This document shows, piece after piece, positions 23,731-34,645 of a stretch of 64,000 bases of DNA. Both the position numbers and the translations under genes were made by a program. Position 1 is the stretch's first letter; the number at the start of each line of letters is the position of its first letter. The notes under the pieces were generated by a model, which made no database searches, was not told where the DNA came from, and saw nothing but the letters and a program-made list of their open reading frames with translations. The stretch is from Hyposmocoma kahamanoa (taxonomy: Eukaryota > Arthropoda > Insecta > Lepidoptera > Cosmopterigidae). The stretch is taken from NCBI RefSeq assembly GCF_003589595.1, contig NW_020656077.1:8391874-8455873 (forward strand), written 5' to 3'.

Positions 23731-24474
23731 GTTGGAACTAACGTTTTTCGTTGATAGTCGTGGCTGTTGAGAGTTGATATTAAATCTTTTTATATTTTAA
23801 TTAAAATTAAATTATAAATTTTTCCCGTATTAATGCGGTTCATTTTTCATGGCACTAGCTTATATTCCTTTTTTTTCAAATGAAATTAAATCCATTTCAA
23901 AAATGTATATCGTTTAGTATACGTGTTGTATTTAATTCAATTGCTATAAAAAAAACATTGTTGTATGTAAAACACCTATTGAATACAGCGGTTTCGTTGT
24001 AAAATTTCGAGTTAAGTTTGTGTTTTTTTTTCCATTGTGAAAGTTTTTAAGAATCGTGTTTTCACACTGTATATATTATATATTTTTTCCCAAGTGATTA
24101 GTTTAATACTGTTATACGGATTCAACCAAAGCCATGTATAGACTATTAAAAAAGATTAGAAGAAGCATTAACAGAAGATAATAAATATATATAAACTTGG
24201 AGTTAACAAATTGAGACAAAGAAATAGGAAGAAAGTTCATATTACAAGAAATAGTCTAGCTCTTAGGCTCAACTCACACTGGCGCAAAATCGACGCGTCG
24301 CGTCCTAATTTTCGATTACAACGCATGGCGACAATCGCATTAGTGCGCTCGGATCACAGTGTGGTCGGTGTCTGACGCCTCACTGCGCGCAAGGAACCCA
24401 TATTTGCATAACACAAATTTGTACCTTAATAATGGGAAAGTAAATGAATAATTTATTGACTCAGAATAACACTT

Positions 24475-24544
24475 AGGAATCCTAATCTCCGGAAAAACAG
24501 TTTCATTTCCTATGTGTAAAAATCGCGAAAACCTAAGAACTCGA
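24475..24544 (+). mobile_element. Family E 70-bp truncated 3' end with 14-bp target duplication
   Basis: Contains CCGGAAAAACAGTTTCATTT and ends CCTAAGAACTCGA. Flanked by TCAGAATAACACTT at 24461-24474 and 24545-24558. This fixes the family's 3' terminus. Confidence 0.82.
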
Positions 24545-24566
24545 TCAGAATAACACTTTTAAAAGT

Positions 24567-24624
24567 ATAGGAAATGAAACTATTTTTCCGGATTTAAATC
24601 GCGTATATTTGTTTTTTCAAACAA
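24567..24624 (-). mobile_element. Family E copy running into assembly gap 1
   Basis: TAGGAAATGAAACTATTTTT and CGCGTATATTTGTTTTTTCA match 13227-13285; the rest is unsequenced. Confidence 0.7.
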
Positions 24625-25024
24625 NNNNNNNNNNNNNNNNNNNNNNNNNNNNNNNNNNNNNNNNNNNNNNNNNNNNNNNNNNNNNNNNNNNNNNNNNNNN
24701 NNNNNNNNNNNNNNNNNNNNNNNNNNNNNNNNNNNNNNNNNNNNNNNNNNNNNNNNNNNNNNNNNNNNNNNNNNNNNNNNNNNNNNNNNNNNNNNNNNNN
24801 NNNNNNNNNNNNNNNNNNNNNNNNNNNNNNNNNNNNNNNNNNNNNNNNNNNNNNNNNNNNNNNNNNNNNNNNNNNNNNNNNNNNNNNNNNNNNNNNNNNN
24901 NNNNNNNNNNNNNNNNNNNNNNNNNNNNNNNNNNNNNNNNNNNNNNNNNNNNNNNNNNNNNNNNNNNNNNNNNNNNNNNNNNNNNNNNNNNNNNNNNNNN
25001 NNNNNNNNNNNNNNNNNNNNNNNN
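24625..25024. other. Assembly gap 1 (400 N)
   Basis: Exactly 400 Ns; starts inside a family E copy and ends next to a hairpin-dense block. Confidence 0.98.
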
Positions 25025-25129
25025 AATGTCATACCAGATCGTGTTTAGACAAGTCGAAAACTCGTAAGCAAGATCTCCTTACTACATATTTCTCCGTGTA
25101 AACAGTCGAGGAGGCGATTAAGTTGCTTG

Positions 25130-25410
25130 CGAATCTCGTATGACATAATCGTAGGCGAGATTTTAGTTCTTGCCTGAATGTAAACATTATGATACGATAA
25201 TCTTATGGCGATTATTGCTTACGACAATCGCCTGCGAGTTTTCGTCACGAAGCGTGCGAGAAACTCTCTCCATCTAAATGGGCCTTTATTCCCTACCGAT
25301 GTGGGTAGCGAAGAATACCGCGCGGTATCCCGCTGGGTACTTGTATAAAGTTTCGCAGCTAGAGCGAAACTGGTATGCCGCGCCATATAGCCCAGGTAGG
25401 CGGTATTTTC
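25130..25410. repeat. Hairpin-dense block next to gap 1
   Basis: Successive inverted repeats: AATCTCG/CGAGATT (25132, 25156), GGCGATT/AATCGCC (25207, 25226), CTACC/GGTAG (25293, 25304), palindrome ATACCGCGCGGTAT (25315-25328), AGTTTCGC/GCGAAACT (25349, 25364), ATGCCG/CGGTAT (25375, 25401). No recognisable protein. Confidence 0.6.
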
Positions 25411-25505
25411 TTGCTTGCTTTGAGAAACAGGAATCGCTGCACGACGCGGGAGCTGTGGCATATTCATCCGCACAACCCGCAAATCAGTTGATGACGATTA
25501 GTTGA

Positions 25506-26190
25506 AAGAAAGGAAGAAAGTAGAAAAAAAAACTGTTTATTACACACGTATATAAACAAAACAACAGGGGAACAATATAAATAATAATAACAATTAATCT
25601 TTTAGGCCCTCGGAGAAGCGAGATATAATAATAAAAGAATTTAAAAAAGATTCATAATGCACTATACCTAATTCACCGTATTGCGCCTGCAGGCGTGTCG
25701 CGCCTGGTGCAATCGGGACTTGCTCAGCTTTAGCAACAAAAAGGCTTTTTTTTAAACTGTTTCGTGGCGCTGATTTTCAGCAAGCCCGGGCGAGTGAGCC
25801 ACTGACAACAATACAGAACTCAACAATAATTAAACAAATAAACAGATAGTTGACATAATAACAATAATAAATTATAAGAATAATGGACTTCACTACCCAC
25901 AACGGCAACGAAAACGTTTGTATTTGAAAAGACCTTAAAGACCAATTTACATTACCGCGGAACGGAATGAAAGCGTATTTTTGTATTCGAAGCAAAATGA
26001 ACTTTATGTCGATTGTGTAATGTACAAACTGAATACGAGCCAAAAAACTGGTCGCGCGTCTTCTGGAGAATTGTCGGGCTGTTATTATTTTACATATTCA
26101 TTAATGAAAATAGTAAACTGTCGTTTAAAAAATAACTAATTGAAGGATTCTCAATTGGTACAGTTAGTGTGAATAAATTCTATTCTATTC
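25506..26190. other. AT-rich intron sequence, nothing recognised
   Basis: 25675-25735 is GC-richer (CGCCTGCAGGCGTGTCGCGC includes the palindrome CGCCTGCAGGCG). No gene supported. Confidence 0.45.
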
Positions 26191-26198
26191 TAAAATAA

Positions 26199-26410
26199 CT
26201 GCCTCCGTAGCCGAACGGTTACCATGCCGGACTGCCACGCAGAGGTCCCAGGTTCGACTCCCGGGCCGGGAGAAATAGTTGTATGGCCTACAATTATTTC
26301 TCTCGTGACTTTGGGTGTAATTTGTGGTTGTCTATGTGTGTGTACATGGCACCCGCGACTCAGGGTTTCCCTAGTGCGGGGCTATGTTGAGTGTGTGCGT
26401 TATTATTATT
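26199..26410 (+). mobile_element. Family B SINE, copy 4, best preserved
   Basis: Complete tRNA-like head with B box GGTTCGACTCCCGGG, body and TTATTATTATT tail. Flanked by AAAATAA on both sides, a likely target duplication. Confidence 0.87.
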
Positions 26411-26629
26411 AAAATAAGTAACGTTTTAGCATTAATTTTTGCTTTAAAATATTTAAAGTACAGATTCAGCTTCTTTACTATGCTATTATAATGTTATTAT
26501 ATGTAATAAACACCTAACAATAATGTAATAGCTGCCATCTGTTGGCCTCTTCGAATATTATTTACAATCGCATCGCGCGAGTTCACTTGGTACCATCTGT
26601 TATTGATCAGCGTTAAGAATCAAAATAAG

Positions 26630-26647
26630 CGTCCGAATATTCGGACG
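26630..26647. repeat. Perfect 18-bp palindrome
   Basis: CGTCCGAATATTCGGACG. No known site assigned. Confidence 0.85.
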
Positions 26648-26994
26648 AGCGCGACATTTCTTTATAAGAGATTCAGTATCTGTTTTAGTATAGTATCTGT
26701 GGTTACACTATTAACATGAAGTTCACTAAGCTATGTACAATTTCGTAATCTTTTCCTTTTTTTTATTTCGTATGCATTACTATTGTGTAACGCTATTTGT
26801 ATTATTTATTGTGAATGTGCTGTCTGTATTATAGATTTATGTCACTGTGTTATATATTGTAACTATTCGATTTGTAGGTTCTACGCATAGTGTGTTTCGA
26901 AAATCTCTCACTAGATGTCACTATCGGCGACGAATGCCGTAAAGCTAATACAAAGATGAATAACAAAAACACATAGGAGAATTTCGACAGCTCG

Positions 26995-27080
26995 CTAATT
27001 TGACCTATGGCTCACTACGTAAGAGCAATGCATGTATTCAAGTCCCACCGGGTCGATGAAATTTTTCTATATGTTGTGTG
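26995..27080 (+). repeat. Possible tRNA-like SINE head
   Basis: TATGGCTCACTACGTAAGAG and CAAGTCCCACCGGGTCGATG have tRNA-like spacing, then a TG-rich stretch. Weak. Confidence 0.25.
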
Positions 27081-27229
27081 TGTGTATGTGTAAGTATGAT
27101 TTAAAAATTAGTGTTATCAATAGCCCGATGGAATTTCGGGGGAAAATAATGAAATTGTGGTAACTGTAAAACAGTCTGAGTTAAAAACCCTAAACAACAT
27201 ATGTTTTTTTTTTGTTGACATTTATTCTA

Positions 27230-27345
27230 GTAGCAGAAGAGCTCATTGTGAAAAAGTTCATGAAATACTGCCACCTTACTTATTTCTGCCCTCAACTGCG
27301 TGGCACTGCAACTGTTGTGGACAGGCGTGTAGCTTACCATAAAAA
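27230..27345 (+). repeat. Family H repeat, copy 4, partial
   Basis: GAAATACTGCCACCTTACTT, then a jump to GGCACTGCAACTGTTGTGGA and GGCGTGTAGCTTACCATAA. Confidence 0.6.
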
Positions 27346-27586
27346 AAATACATCAAACTTGTCTAGAGCATACTCTGCAACAGTAGCGTTCGCTGGCGCG
27401 ACAATGACGCCACTTTTTAAAAGCTTCTAATTTGAAGGCGCCTTCAGTTAAAAATGGTTCAAATCTTTAGCTAAATTAGGACTAAATTGCAACATTATTT
27501 ATTGTTGTTATGTATCGTATCTAGTTAAATCTATGAAACGAAAATTTGCAAATAAGGCCACATTAAGCAAATTAACTTTGCTCTAC

Positions 27587-28225
27587 TTAAAACGGATTAT
27601 GACTACCCGGATTGTTAGCGAGATTTATGACGGGTTTCCTAGTTGACGTGTATAACTGTCCATAGAATCTCTCGACCTCTCTCAAAATCTCAGTTGTGGA
27701 TGTTACGGTTCTGCCATCTGTGGTCTTCAGTTTTGCCAGCTGACTCTGCCCAATAGTTATGCTGATAATACCGAAATGCTGTGACATAACAGCCCCTGTT
27801 ATGTTCTCTTTGATACGTTCGGTATTAAATCGACACAGGTCACATTTCAGGGATTTTGAGATTCGCCTATTGAGCAGTCGATATGCATGCGCATCTACTG
27901 AAAACTGCAGAATCATATCACGCGTTTCCTTCATAAGTTCAAGAATAGAGTCAAAGAGCTTTTTGGTTCAGTTCTTGCGTCGTGTCTTGAAGAACTAACG
28001 TCCAACAGTATGGACAATTCTCACGAACTCGTCGTTGTAATCGTCTTCATTGCTTCCCAGACAATCGAAGCGATTTTGTAGCTCCAGTTGAAAACTCTCG
28101 AGGTTATGAATTTGGATCGGTGCTGGGCGGAGCGTTGACTTCATCATTCGAGACCTTTCAAGCTTAATATTAAGATTCAATATGCCTCTTACCACACGGT
28201 GATGGCATCCGCTTTTGACCATCAT
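27587..28225 (-). mobile_element. RTE-type LINE fragment: end of endonuclease and linker to reverse transcriptase
   Basis: One minus-strand frame runs through with two stops (TAG, TGA near 27997 and 27979). It reads HHRVVRGILNLNIKLERSRM, then FQLELQNRFDCLG, then after the stops KKLFDSILELMKETRDMI, and further on TDGRTVTSTTEILREVERFY. SDHRLVRA-LNIN-ERSRM and LQNRF are typical of the endonuclease end of RTE LINEs; I-KL-DGR-ILR-VE-FY-LY is the run-in to the RT domain. The endonuclease and RT cores are missing. A decayed copy. Confidence 0.78.
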
Positions 28226-28432
28226 TGAATATTTGCTTTTTTATCTACATAGTCTATCACATTTTTTGTTGCACTGACTGTGCAAAGACTCATCGATGAA
28301 AGTTTGTATGGAAAACCGATCATTTCTCAAGCAAGTAAGGGTCAGGGTCTTCACACGTTTTATGAGTTCTGTACGAAGAATCTCCTTCACCGAAAAGCTC
28401 ATGTTAAATTTACGCAAAAATTAACTACCGTC

Positions 28433-28718
28433 CATTGACTTACAATTATATGGACGACGGGTCTAATACAAAAACCACGAAAAAAATGTCCCAAGTCAAC
28501 CTATTTAAACGTAGTGACATGTAAAGGAATATGAAAAAGCTAAAACGTTGAATTTAAATTGTAATGTCATCGCAGTACTGTCTAATTTTGCTTGTTTCGC
28601 TGTCAGTCGAACAAACGAAGACTAAAGCGCGAATGACGCTCTGTATACGATTTTAACACCCTATAAGTTCGGACACTTTTTAGCGCAGACCCGACGTCCA
28701 TATAATTGTAAGTCAATG
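28433..28718 (-). mobile_element. Family A element, copy 4
   Basis: Full-length, flanked by CTACCGTC and CTACTGTC (7 of 8). Its left tip combines ATTATATGG of one terminus with GACGACGGG of the other. Confidence 0.9.
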
Positions 28719-28984
28719 CTACTGTCGGAGAAATTTGAAATTATTAGTTCCGTAAGAAATAGAAAGTAAGCTTAGACCAGAACATAATAGAATACTATAT
28801 GAGTTTTTGTAAATATTGAAATGTGCGCAAGAGATCCTTCAGTTGGCCTAAATGGGAGGCTTCGGCTATTTGTACTGCTAAATAAGGGTTGATTTCCCCT
28901 AAATTGTAGAATTATAGTAGTGGACGTTCATAATCCCAGCCTACCCCAGCTAAAGACAGGTATTATGTTTTGCTTTGTTATGCT

Positions 28985-29290
28985 TATTATTGGCATAGCG
29001 TCGGCACGGTTTTCTGGGAGACGTTGGTTCGAATCCACCCGGATCGAAGTGATTTTTTCTAAGTAATCTTTGTTTAATAATTATAACAAACTAGTGGAGT
29101 AACTTCACAAAAAATAAATGAACATCATAGTGATGAAACATCCTGACATTCATCATCATCACATCAACCAGAAGACGTCCATTGCTGAACATAGGCCTCC
29201 ACCAAAGATTTCCATACCAGCTAATCGGACGCAACATCCTGACATTCAATAAAACTTAATTACAGATATTATGTTGTTTATGTTAGATGT
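28985..29290 (+). mobile_element. Family F tRNA-derived SINE, with an 80-bp LINE insertion in its tail
   Basis: Head GGCATAGCGTCGGCACGG, B box GGTTCGAATCCACCCGG, then AACAAACTAGTGGAGTAACT and the tail unit ACATCCTGACATTCAATAAA. The tail is interrupted at 29153-29232. Confidence 0.75.
29153..29232 (-). mobile_element. 80-bp 5'-truncated RTE LINE insertion with 16-bp target duplication
   Basis: TCATCATCACATCAACCAGA to CTAATCGGACGC resembles the RTE 3' end seen at 51960-52040 (same orientation). It is flanked by AACATCCTGACATTCA at 29137-29152 and 29233-29248. It lies in the tail of a tRNA-derived SINE. Confidence 0.75.
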
Positions 29291-30789
29291 TTCTAAATTC
29301 AAATATATTAACTACTGATTCGTAAGGCAGATTACTTCCAACAAAATGAGTTAGAAAGTTTAGGGTTTGTTCTTTACAAATAAAAATTTGTTGCCATTTA
29401 TTATTTACAACATTTATTTCAAATATCGATACCGATCGGTACAATTATACAAAAAATCGGTATAATTTTAAACTTCGTTAATGACAAATCCGTTCGTAAT
29501 CATTCATAATAATCATCCATTGAATCAATAACATACGCTAACTAGTATTATTAATTAACTTATTGGCGGGTTTGTCGTAATACCACAGATTACTTAATAG
29601 TTACTATGTAACAGATACATAATATCTACGTTATAATAGCCTTTTATAATCTGACTAATGACATCAGGCGCTCACTTCTAGGAAAAAGGAATCTATAAGG
29701 TGAAAATGCGTTGCCCGCCGTGTGCAGTCGTGCGGAACCGAATGCGCTAGGGTTGTACAAGGATTGTAATGAAAAAGAAAGGCTTGTCAGAATTTGAAAC
29801 TACAATTATTTATTTAGATTAGGTTTTTATTATAATATAAAGTATACATGTAATACGTAATTTGAAGTTAGCATTATTTATTTAGTAAAGCGATGTAATA
29901 ACGGTTACCTCTCAATCAGAGATTGTCGATTCAAATCCCGTGAACTGTGTGACAGTAATTGTGACTTCTCTAAGTTATGTATCATGGCCATATGATTTAA
30001 GTTCTACTTTACTTAGTAAGTCAAATAATTTATCTAAAATATTGTTTCCAACTAACGAACGGAAACCCTACCTATACTACCTACAAAATAGTTATCGTAG
30101 AACTCGCTGAACACATTAAATAATATTTTAAAATACGCATCGTCAACCCTTACCTCTCGATCCGGCAAACAAAGCGTGTTTGTAGGATGCGATGCGCGCC
30201 GCCCGACACCCCTCAAGTACCGCGCCGCTGCTCTGCGCAAGTACATTCGTTGTGCTAATATCTTACATAATTTATTAGATCATTCTTAAAACGTTTTTTG
30301 CATCACAGTCACAGTACACTTATTTCTTTCACAAAATACTGTCACATAAAACACTGCTATCTGCTGTGAAGTCCATTTATTTCTTTCCCCCGATCGAAAG
30401 TCGACATTTAACTTTAGCAACGCGATACAGTACCGTTAGCGCTATTTCTCCTCAGTAACACTTTCGGCAATAGAAATCCCGAAACCTTGATACGTAATAA
30501 TAATTGTAATAAAATACATAGTCAGGTGGGGTATGAGGAACGTACTCTATTTTGAATCAAATGTTCTGAGCTCTAGGAAGAACAGATACATAAGAATTTT
30601 GAAGTATACTAAATTGCCTTCGTTTATTAGCTTTACACGTTTTAACAAGAAACGTTGTTGAAAACATGCAAATTGTGCTCTTTCCCCAAAAGATGGGACA
30701 AGAGGAGCAGGACCATGTTTCTTACTTCACTATATTGATTGATTTTTATGGCATTCGGCCACTGTCGCCATTACTGTGAACCATTATTA
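29291..30789. other. Intron sequence, mostly AT-rich; one GC-rich patch
   Basis: 30180-30240 is CpG-rich (GATGCGATGCGCGCCGCCCG). A 64-codon minus-strand frame covers it without recognisable motifs. Confidence 0.4.
29885..29960 (+). repeat. Possible tRNA-like SINE head
   Basis: GGTTACCTCTCAATCAGAG then GATTCAAATCCCGTGAAC (B-box-like). Weak. Confidence 0.25.
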
Positions 30790-31073
30790 TTATCGTATAC
30801 AGAGATGAAATTCCAGAGGTTGAATTAAGGAGTAGATCTAGTACCTTAAGTAATCTGGAATATTTACCATCATATAAAATATCAACTATTAATAATGAAT
30901 ATGGAAATAGCGTTTGGACCTGCATCTTCCCCACTACATTGAACAAACTACCCTCAGCGGTAGTTAGCAAAATGAAAAACAAACAAAAAAATCAATTCAA
31001 AACCTTAATAAAACGATATTTCATTCACAGCAATGGGATGACGATACTGGCCAACTGCCATAGAAATCAATAA
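30790..31073 (+). mobile_element. LINE C-terminal domain remnant
   Basis: Frame includes EIPEVELRSRSSTLSNLEYL, NEYGNSVWTCIFPTTLNKLP and KNQFKTLIKRYFIHSNG, ending at TAA 31071-31073. The R-ST-L--P, N-LP and FKT-LKRYF pattern matches the C-terminus of LINE ORF2. Only about 90 codons remain. Confidence 0.55.
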
Positions 31074-31721
31074 ATATAATTAATTTGTAACAAATAACTT
31101 AAAACCTGAATTTTTGCAATAATAAGGATCTGTTTTTTCTTCATTGTAGTGCAATGGCTTTGTTATGCAAGTTTGAGCGTCTCACCCGGAAATTTATACT
31201 CTTAAAATACTACCTCAGAGTTTAGCAACATAATCTGTGTTTAACACACAATGTTACGAAATTGGAAATAACTGTATTAAATTAAATTAAATTTCTTAAT
31301 TGATAAATACGTTATTAATACGTTAAACTATTTAGGCCACTAGTCAGGTTTTTTTATTAATTGTTAAAAGCCTAAGATAAAGCAAAAAAAATCGTGACTG
31401 CTCTAATTCCGTCTTCTAAGGCCCTAATGCACTGTACTTCATTTTTCTAAATGATTGTTTTATTTAGGCCACAGAACAAAGATGTGGTTGGTTTAAAAAA
31501 ATGAGAACTACAAACAATACGCGATTCGGAGAATTGGAATTCCTGCGGCAATGGTTTTAAACAATTGCGGTTCCTTCGTTGTAAGATTTTTTTAAATATT
31601 GATCAGTGATAGCTTAGCACGCAGGGATAATACTACAGAACGTTAGCGTACACTATAGAATAACACACTTCGGGGAAGAAACGGCTTCCAAGTAAATTTA
31701 ATAAAAAATTACGTACCGGGT

Positions 31722-31883
31722 GTTCACTACACGAGCTCTCTCGGACTTAGTGCGCTCGTACGAGCTAGATAGTCCACTCGATTTCAGTTTACACCTTACG
31801 AGTTCATCAGTGTCCAAGTAGCATTTGTCTCCTTGAATAATCAAGGTGACAACGACCGATCTACTGCTGCGAACAGCAGACAT
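31722..31883 (-). CDS. Possible small coding exon, function unknown
   Basis: On the minus strand an ATG opens a frame beginning MSAVRSSRSVVVTLIIQG and including CYLDTDELVRCKLKSSG. It reaches an NT codon pair followed by CCG|GTACGT, a fair donor. Composition is more balanced than the surroundings. I do not recognise the protein. The same stretch is full of short inverted repeats, so it may instead be part of a structured repeat (31700-32850). Low confidence. Confidence 0.2.
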
Positions 31884-32850
31884 GTTAATAGCTGAAGTAC
31901 GAACTCATGAAAGCGAAAAAACAAAGCAAAAGAAAAATTTGGACCAGGAAATGGATTTTGAGACGTCACTAACTGGATACTTTAAATAATTTTATTCGTG
32001 AAGAGGAACATCTTTGTCGTTTGAAAAGCGTACTCGTATAGTCCCATATCTATTTTACATAAGTTTTGTTTATAGTGCCCGTCCCTATCAACCTCTTGGT
32101 TATGCTAAAAAGTCACTATGATCTGTGCGAGCGAACTCGCACAGGGACCATCTAAGGTAGTGCCTTAGATGAGCCGCCCTGGGTGCACGTACAGCACCCT
32201 CTCTATTTTCCAGATAGGTACCGGAGCTATAGGCACGGTCACTTCTCGACACGTTAGCGCCACGAACGGTTCCCACCGCTGAGCCGTCGACTCGAAGTCG
32301 ACTACCAAATCTCCTCATTGGTGGCGAGGCTATAAGACACGCTCACTTCTCGACGCCGAATGTGCGGCGTCTCTCCTGTACCCAAATTCCTAAGCGGCCG
32401 GAGCTAGCTCATCCTCTATTAGCTCTCCGGGCTAGTGTCGGAGATGCCAGGTAGCATCCGTACAATGTCCGCACATAGCTACCGACTTAAAGGGCAACTC
32501 ACGTGCCCTGCACGTCTCTCCGGCTCAGGCCCTTAACTAGACCGCTTCTAAGACGAACGACCTGGCCACATGCTGCCGGGGCACATGAACGTGTTCATCC
32601 CTACAGCTAAGCACAAACCCCGGCGAGTCCTTACCCAAGTTCGGGTCCGCCAGAGATGCCCGTGCAGGCGTATCAGGACGCCAGCCGTACCCTGGTCTTG
32701 CCGTGGAGCCCGTAGTCTTCCCGAAAAACCTTATCTCTTGCGTCGTACTCGTATAGTGAGAAATCGGCTATATGTATGCGCATTATCTATGATTTGTCTC
32801 GAGAGCACACGTTACATAATGTGGTGGTGCGTAGGCGAGACAAATACTAA
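31730..32850. repeat. Hairpin-dense GC-richer block
   Basis: Many perfect short stems: GGACT/AGTCC enclosing GCTCGTACGAGC (31743-31775), TTGTCTCCTTG/CAAGGTGACAA with one mismatch (31825-31852), CTGCTG-CGAA-CAGCAG (31864-31879), CTGTGCGAG-CGAA-CTCGCACAG (32123-32144), CATCTAAGG/CCTTAGATG (32149-32171), GGGTGC/GCACCC (32181-32199), GTCGACT/AGTCGAC (32286-32302), GACGCCG/CGGCGTC (32352-32371), AGGGCA/TGCCCT (about 32490), ATTTGTCTCG/CGAGACAAAT (32792-32845). Origin unknown. Confidence 0.65.
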
Positions 32851-33095
32851 TACGTTAATACTCGTAGGAGCCGATACAGCTGTATTTTTAGTCTTATTTT
32901 TTTTATTTGAATTCGAGAAGTTTCAAGCGTAAAAACCTAGATTGCTGTAATAGCTCGACGTCGTTGGCGTCGGTGTAATTGTTTGTCAAAAGAACAGCAA
33001 TTACTTTGCGCTTGGCTACTGTCTTCACTGATGATGAATAATGTATATTTAAAAAAATCATTTAATATAAAGTAATATAAATTTACACTTGAAAA

Positions 33096-33381
33096 CATTG
33101 ACTTACAAATAAGTGGACGACGGGTCTAATACAAAAACCACGAAAAAAATGTCCCCAGTCAACCTATTTAAACGTAGTGACATGTAAAGGAATATGAAAA
33201 AGCTAAAACGTTGAATTTAAATTGTAATGTCATCGCAGTACCGTCTAATTTTGCTTGCTTCGCTGTCAGTTGAACAAACGAAGACTAAAGCGTGAATGAC
33301 GCTCTGTATACGATTTTAACGCCCTATAAGTTCGGGCACTTTTTAGCGCGGACCCGACGTCCATATAATTGCCAGTCAATG
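33096..33381 (-). mobile_element. Family A element, copy 5, perfect 8-bp target duplication
   Basis: Flanked by CTTGAAAA on both sides. Right tip has GCCAGTCAATG. Confidence 0.92.
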
Positions 33382-33899
33382 CTTGAAAACATAATTTTTT
33401 GAGCTATTGCTGAGAACAACGAGCAAGAAACTCTAGTTCTTTTCAAACAAACTTAAATGGCACTTTGAATTAAATTTGCGTGCAATACAGGGCCATGTCC
33501 TCTTTTTATACATCTTTATGAAATACGTAGTCCTTAATTTTGTAATATGACTTTTCAATTAAAATACTTTTAGCATTAGTTTTTCACTTAGGAAATAATA
33601 ATAAATAATTCGGATAATATCCTCCGGAATCTTCCATAATGAACTAGTGCAGTGCTCAAAAACAGTTGATTATCATGGCAGTAAAATGTCATGATATTCA
33701 ACTAACTTAATATTACAATATTCGGTTTTGGGAATCTTCTTATTTTCATACCAATGCCATATACTGTGTGTGATGGCGTAAGGTTCTCACATATTGCCGC
33801 CTAGGGTGCACCAAGCGTACAGTAAAGAAATGGCATGTCGTGCTGGGTGGTTCCTTTCGTGCTCCCCATAGATGATACAATTTATATAATAATTCAATT

Positions 33900-34391
33900 T
33901 ATATAATAACGCACACTCTCAAACATAGCCCCGCACTAGGGAAACCCTGTGTCGCGGGTGCCATAGACACACACATAGACAAACACAAATTACGCCCTAA
34001 CTCACGAGAGAAATAAATGTAGGCCATACATTGACTTACAATTATATGGACGTCGAGTCCGCGCTAAAAACTGTCCGAACTTATAGGGCGTTAAAATCGT
34101 ATACAGAGCGTCATTCACGCTTTAGTCTTCGTTTGTTCGACTAACAGCGAAGCAAGCAAAATTAGACAGTACTGCGATGACATTACAATTTAAATTCAAC
34201 GTTTTAACTTTTTCATATTCCTTTACATGTCACTACGTTCAAATAGGTAGACTTGGGACATTTTTTTCGTGGTGTTTGTATTAGACCCGTCGTCCATTTA
34301 TTTGTAAGTCAATGAGGCCATACAAATATTTCTCCCGGCCCAGTCGCGGGCGGCAGTCCGGCATGGTAACCGTTCGGCCATAGAGGCAGTT
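33900..34391 (-). mobile_element. Family B SINE, copy 5, split by family A copy 6
   Basis: 33900-34028 and 34315-34391 together form one reverse SINE; the AGGCCATA at the break is duplicated. The B-box region is partly lost (CCCGGCCCAGTCGCGGGCGG). Confidence 0.85.
34029..34314 (+). mobile_element. Family A element, copy 6, inserted into a SINE
   Basis: Flanked by AGGCCATA on both sides. The duplication is part of a tRNA-derived SINE (family B), whose two halves lie on either side. Confidence 0.93.
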
Positions 34392-34397
34392 AATGCT

Positions 34398-34645
34398 TTC
34401 CCCATGCTTTGGAAATGAAACGATTTTTTTTTCGAAGCCAAATCGCATAAATGTTTTTACTAACAAACGTACATCAAAATTTATTACAGCTGACTGTGAT
34501 GGTAAAGTGGCAAATGGCAAAGATAAAAAGCAAAGCCTGAAAAGGCCCGAAACGTTGGTTTGTTTAAAAAACAAACATAGGCGATTTAGACCGAAAAAAT
34601 ACTTTTATTTACAATATGTAACAATCACGAAAACCTAAGAACTAG
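34398..34645. mobile_element. Family E foldback copy
   Basis: Opposed arms GGAAATGAAACGATTTTT and CGAAAAAATACTTTTATTT, with CCTGAAAAGGCCCGAAACGT in between and the terminus CGAAAACCTAAGAACTAG. It abuts the SINE at 34391. Confidence 0.65.

Noticed and set aside
24580..25067. Long open frames across gap 1 on both strands
   Set aside because: They consist almost entirely of unknown residues from the 400 Ns.
26224..26412. 62-codon frame and similar frames in other SINE copies
   Set aside because: The same frame recurs in every family B SINE; it is the SINE sequence, not a protein.
32570..32932. 120-codon plus-strand frame
   Set aside because: Arg-rich, covers the hairpin-dense block, no known motif; likely chance in GC-richer sequence.
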